The notes under the pieces are model-generated. The model saw only the letters and a list, made by a program, of their open reading frames with translations. It was not told where the DNA came from and searched no databases. The position numbers and the translations under genes were made by a program. 64,000 nt of DNA from Metaphire vulgaris (Eukaryota > Annelida > Clitellata > Crassiclitellata > Megascolecidae): positions 5,232,983 through 5,296,982 of the forward strand of contig CM030836.1 in NCBI GenBank assembly GCA_018105865.1, written 5' to 3'. This document shows, in pieces, positions 63,452 to 64,000 of this stretch (within the stretch, counting starts at the first letter, position 1; each line of letters starts with the position of its first letter).

Positions 63452-63805
63452 TCAGCAACACGGACCCGTACTGTCCAGAGTATCTCGCCTCTGTTGTAAA
63501 GAGACTGCAGTGCAGTGATAGGAGATTGTCACCCGTTCGAGTCGTGGGGTCAAACTTCAGGTTCCTTCTCCTCCAAGACTACTAAGTTTGGAGAGAGATC
63601 CTTCACACGCGGTAACCCCATCTTGTGGAACTCTCTTCCCGACGATGTCACCACGGCTAATACTACTGAGCACTTCATCAAGAGCTTAAAAAACGCATCT
63701 GTTTGGGTTGGGGTATAGTTGAGATGTTAAAGCGCTTTTGTTGTGGGCCTCAGCCTTGTTACAGCGCTATAGAAATCGTCCAAGAATTAATGAATGAATG
63801 AACAC
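63452..63805 (+). mobile_element. CR1-like LINE 3' fragment
   Basis: Encodes NTDPYCPEYLASVVKRLQCS, then after a frameshift TTKFGERSFTRGNPILWNSL, PDDVTTANTTEHFIKSLKNA and a stop. The tail TACAGCGCTATAGAAATCG leads to (GAAT)n. It is 5' truncated with one visible shift. Confidence 0.82.
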
Positions 63806-64000
63806 ATTGACACGACTTTCCGATACTAGATGCTTACACTTTTATACACAACAGTGAATAGAGAAACCAGAGAATTACAGGTGTAACAGTAAGCAGTGGG
63901 TTCTAATCGCCAGTTTCCGCCCACCCCTCCACAATTATAATTATAGATCGCGTACGTGCTACATATACCATCACATGGCGGCGCAACAGCGCATGACAAT

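Overview
This window is eukaryotic nuclear DNA from an animal, most likely a marine invertebrate. The evidence is a metazoan-type gene split by GT-AG introns, a single-exon rhodopsin-family GPCR, a DUF4806-type gene, and dense hAT, Tigger, piggyBac-like and CR1/RTE-like repeats. The species cannot be fixed from the sequence. There is no operon, CRISPR array or prokaryotic signal. Protein and family names come from recognising motifs by eye; no search was run.

Layout. From 2570 to 24397 on the plus strand lies a complete PIP4K2 gene (phosphatidylinositol 5-phosphate 4-kinase). It has eight coding exons and seven GT-AG introns and encodes 404 residues. Its introns hold most of the left-hand repeats. 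These include a 2.0-kb RTE/CR1 debris field, a CACTG-ended transposon (5355-7161), hAT and piggyBac-like MITEs, a Tigger/pogo copy (18647-19738) and a tRNA-derived SINE. From 24.4 to 32.7 kb is intergenic DNA with microsatellites, SINEs, a local duplication and Harbinger-like and hAT-like MITEs. An intronless class A GPCR lies on the minus strand at 32930-34177, closely bracketed by repeats. A 5'-truncated CR1-like LINE with an open reverse-transcriptase frame follows at 34901-36182. From 36 to 61 kb I see no convincing host gene, only MITEs with clear target-site duplications, simple repeats and decayed transposases. The best of these is a 2.4-kb CACTG element (53623-56020) holding a broken ~570-residue protein of unknown function. 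The 3' part of a DUF4806-type gene lies on the minus strand at 61127-62878 and probably continues to the right. The window ends in another CR1 fragment.

The host genes are not obviously linked in function: a lipid kinase, a peptide-receptor-like GPCR and a probable nuclear DUF4806 protein. The most informative material is the transposon record. Many elements have 7/8 or 8/8 target-site duplications, two CACTG elements share termini and a TTA duplication, and two RTE copies are interrupted by CACTG-ended DNA at the same codon. A SINE tail hairpin also shows compensatory base changes between copies.
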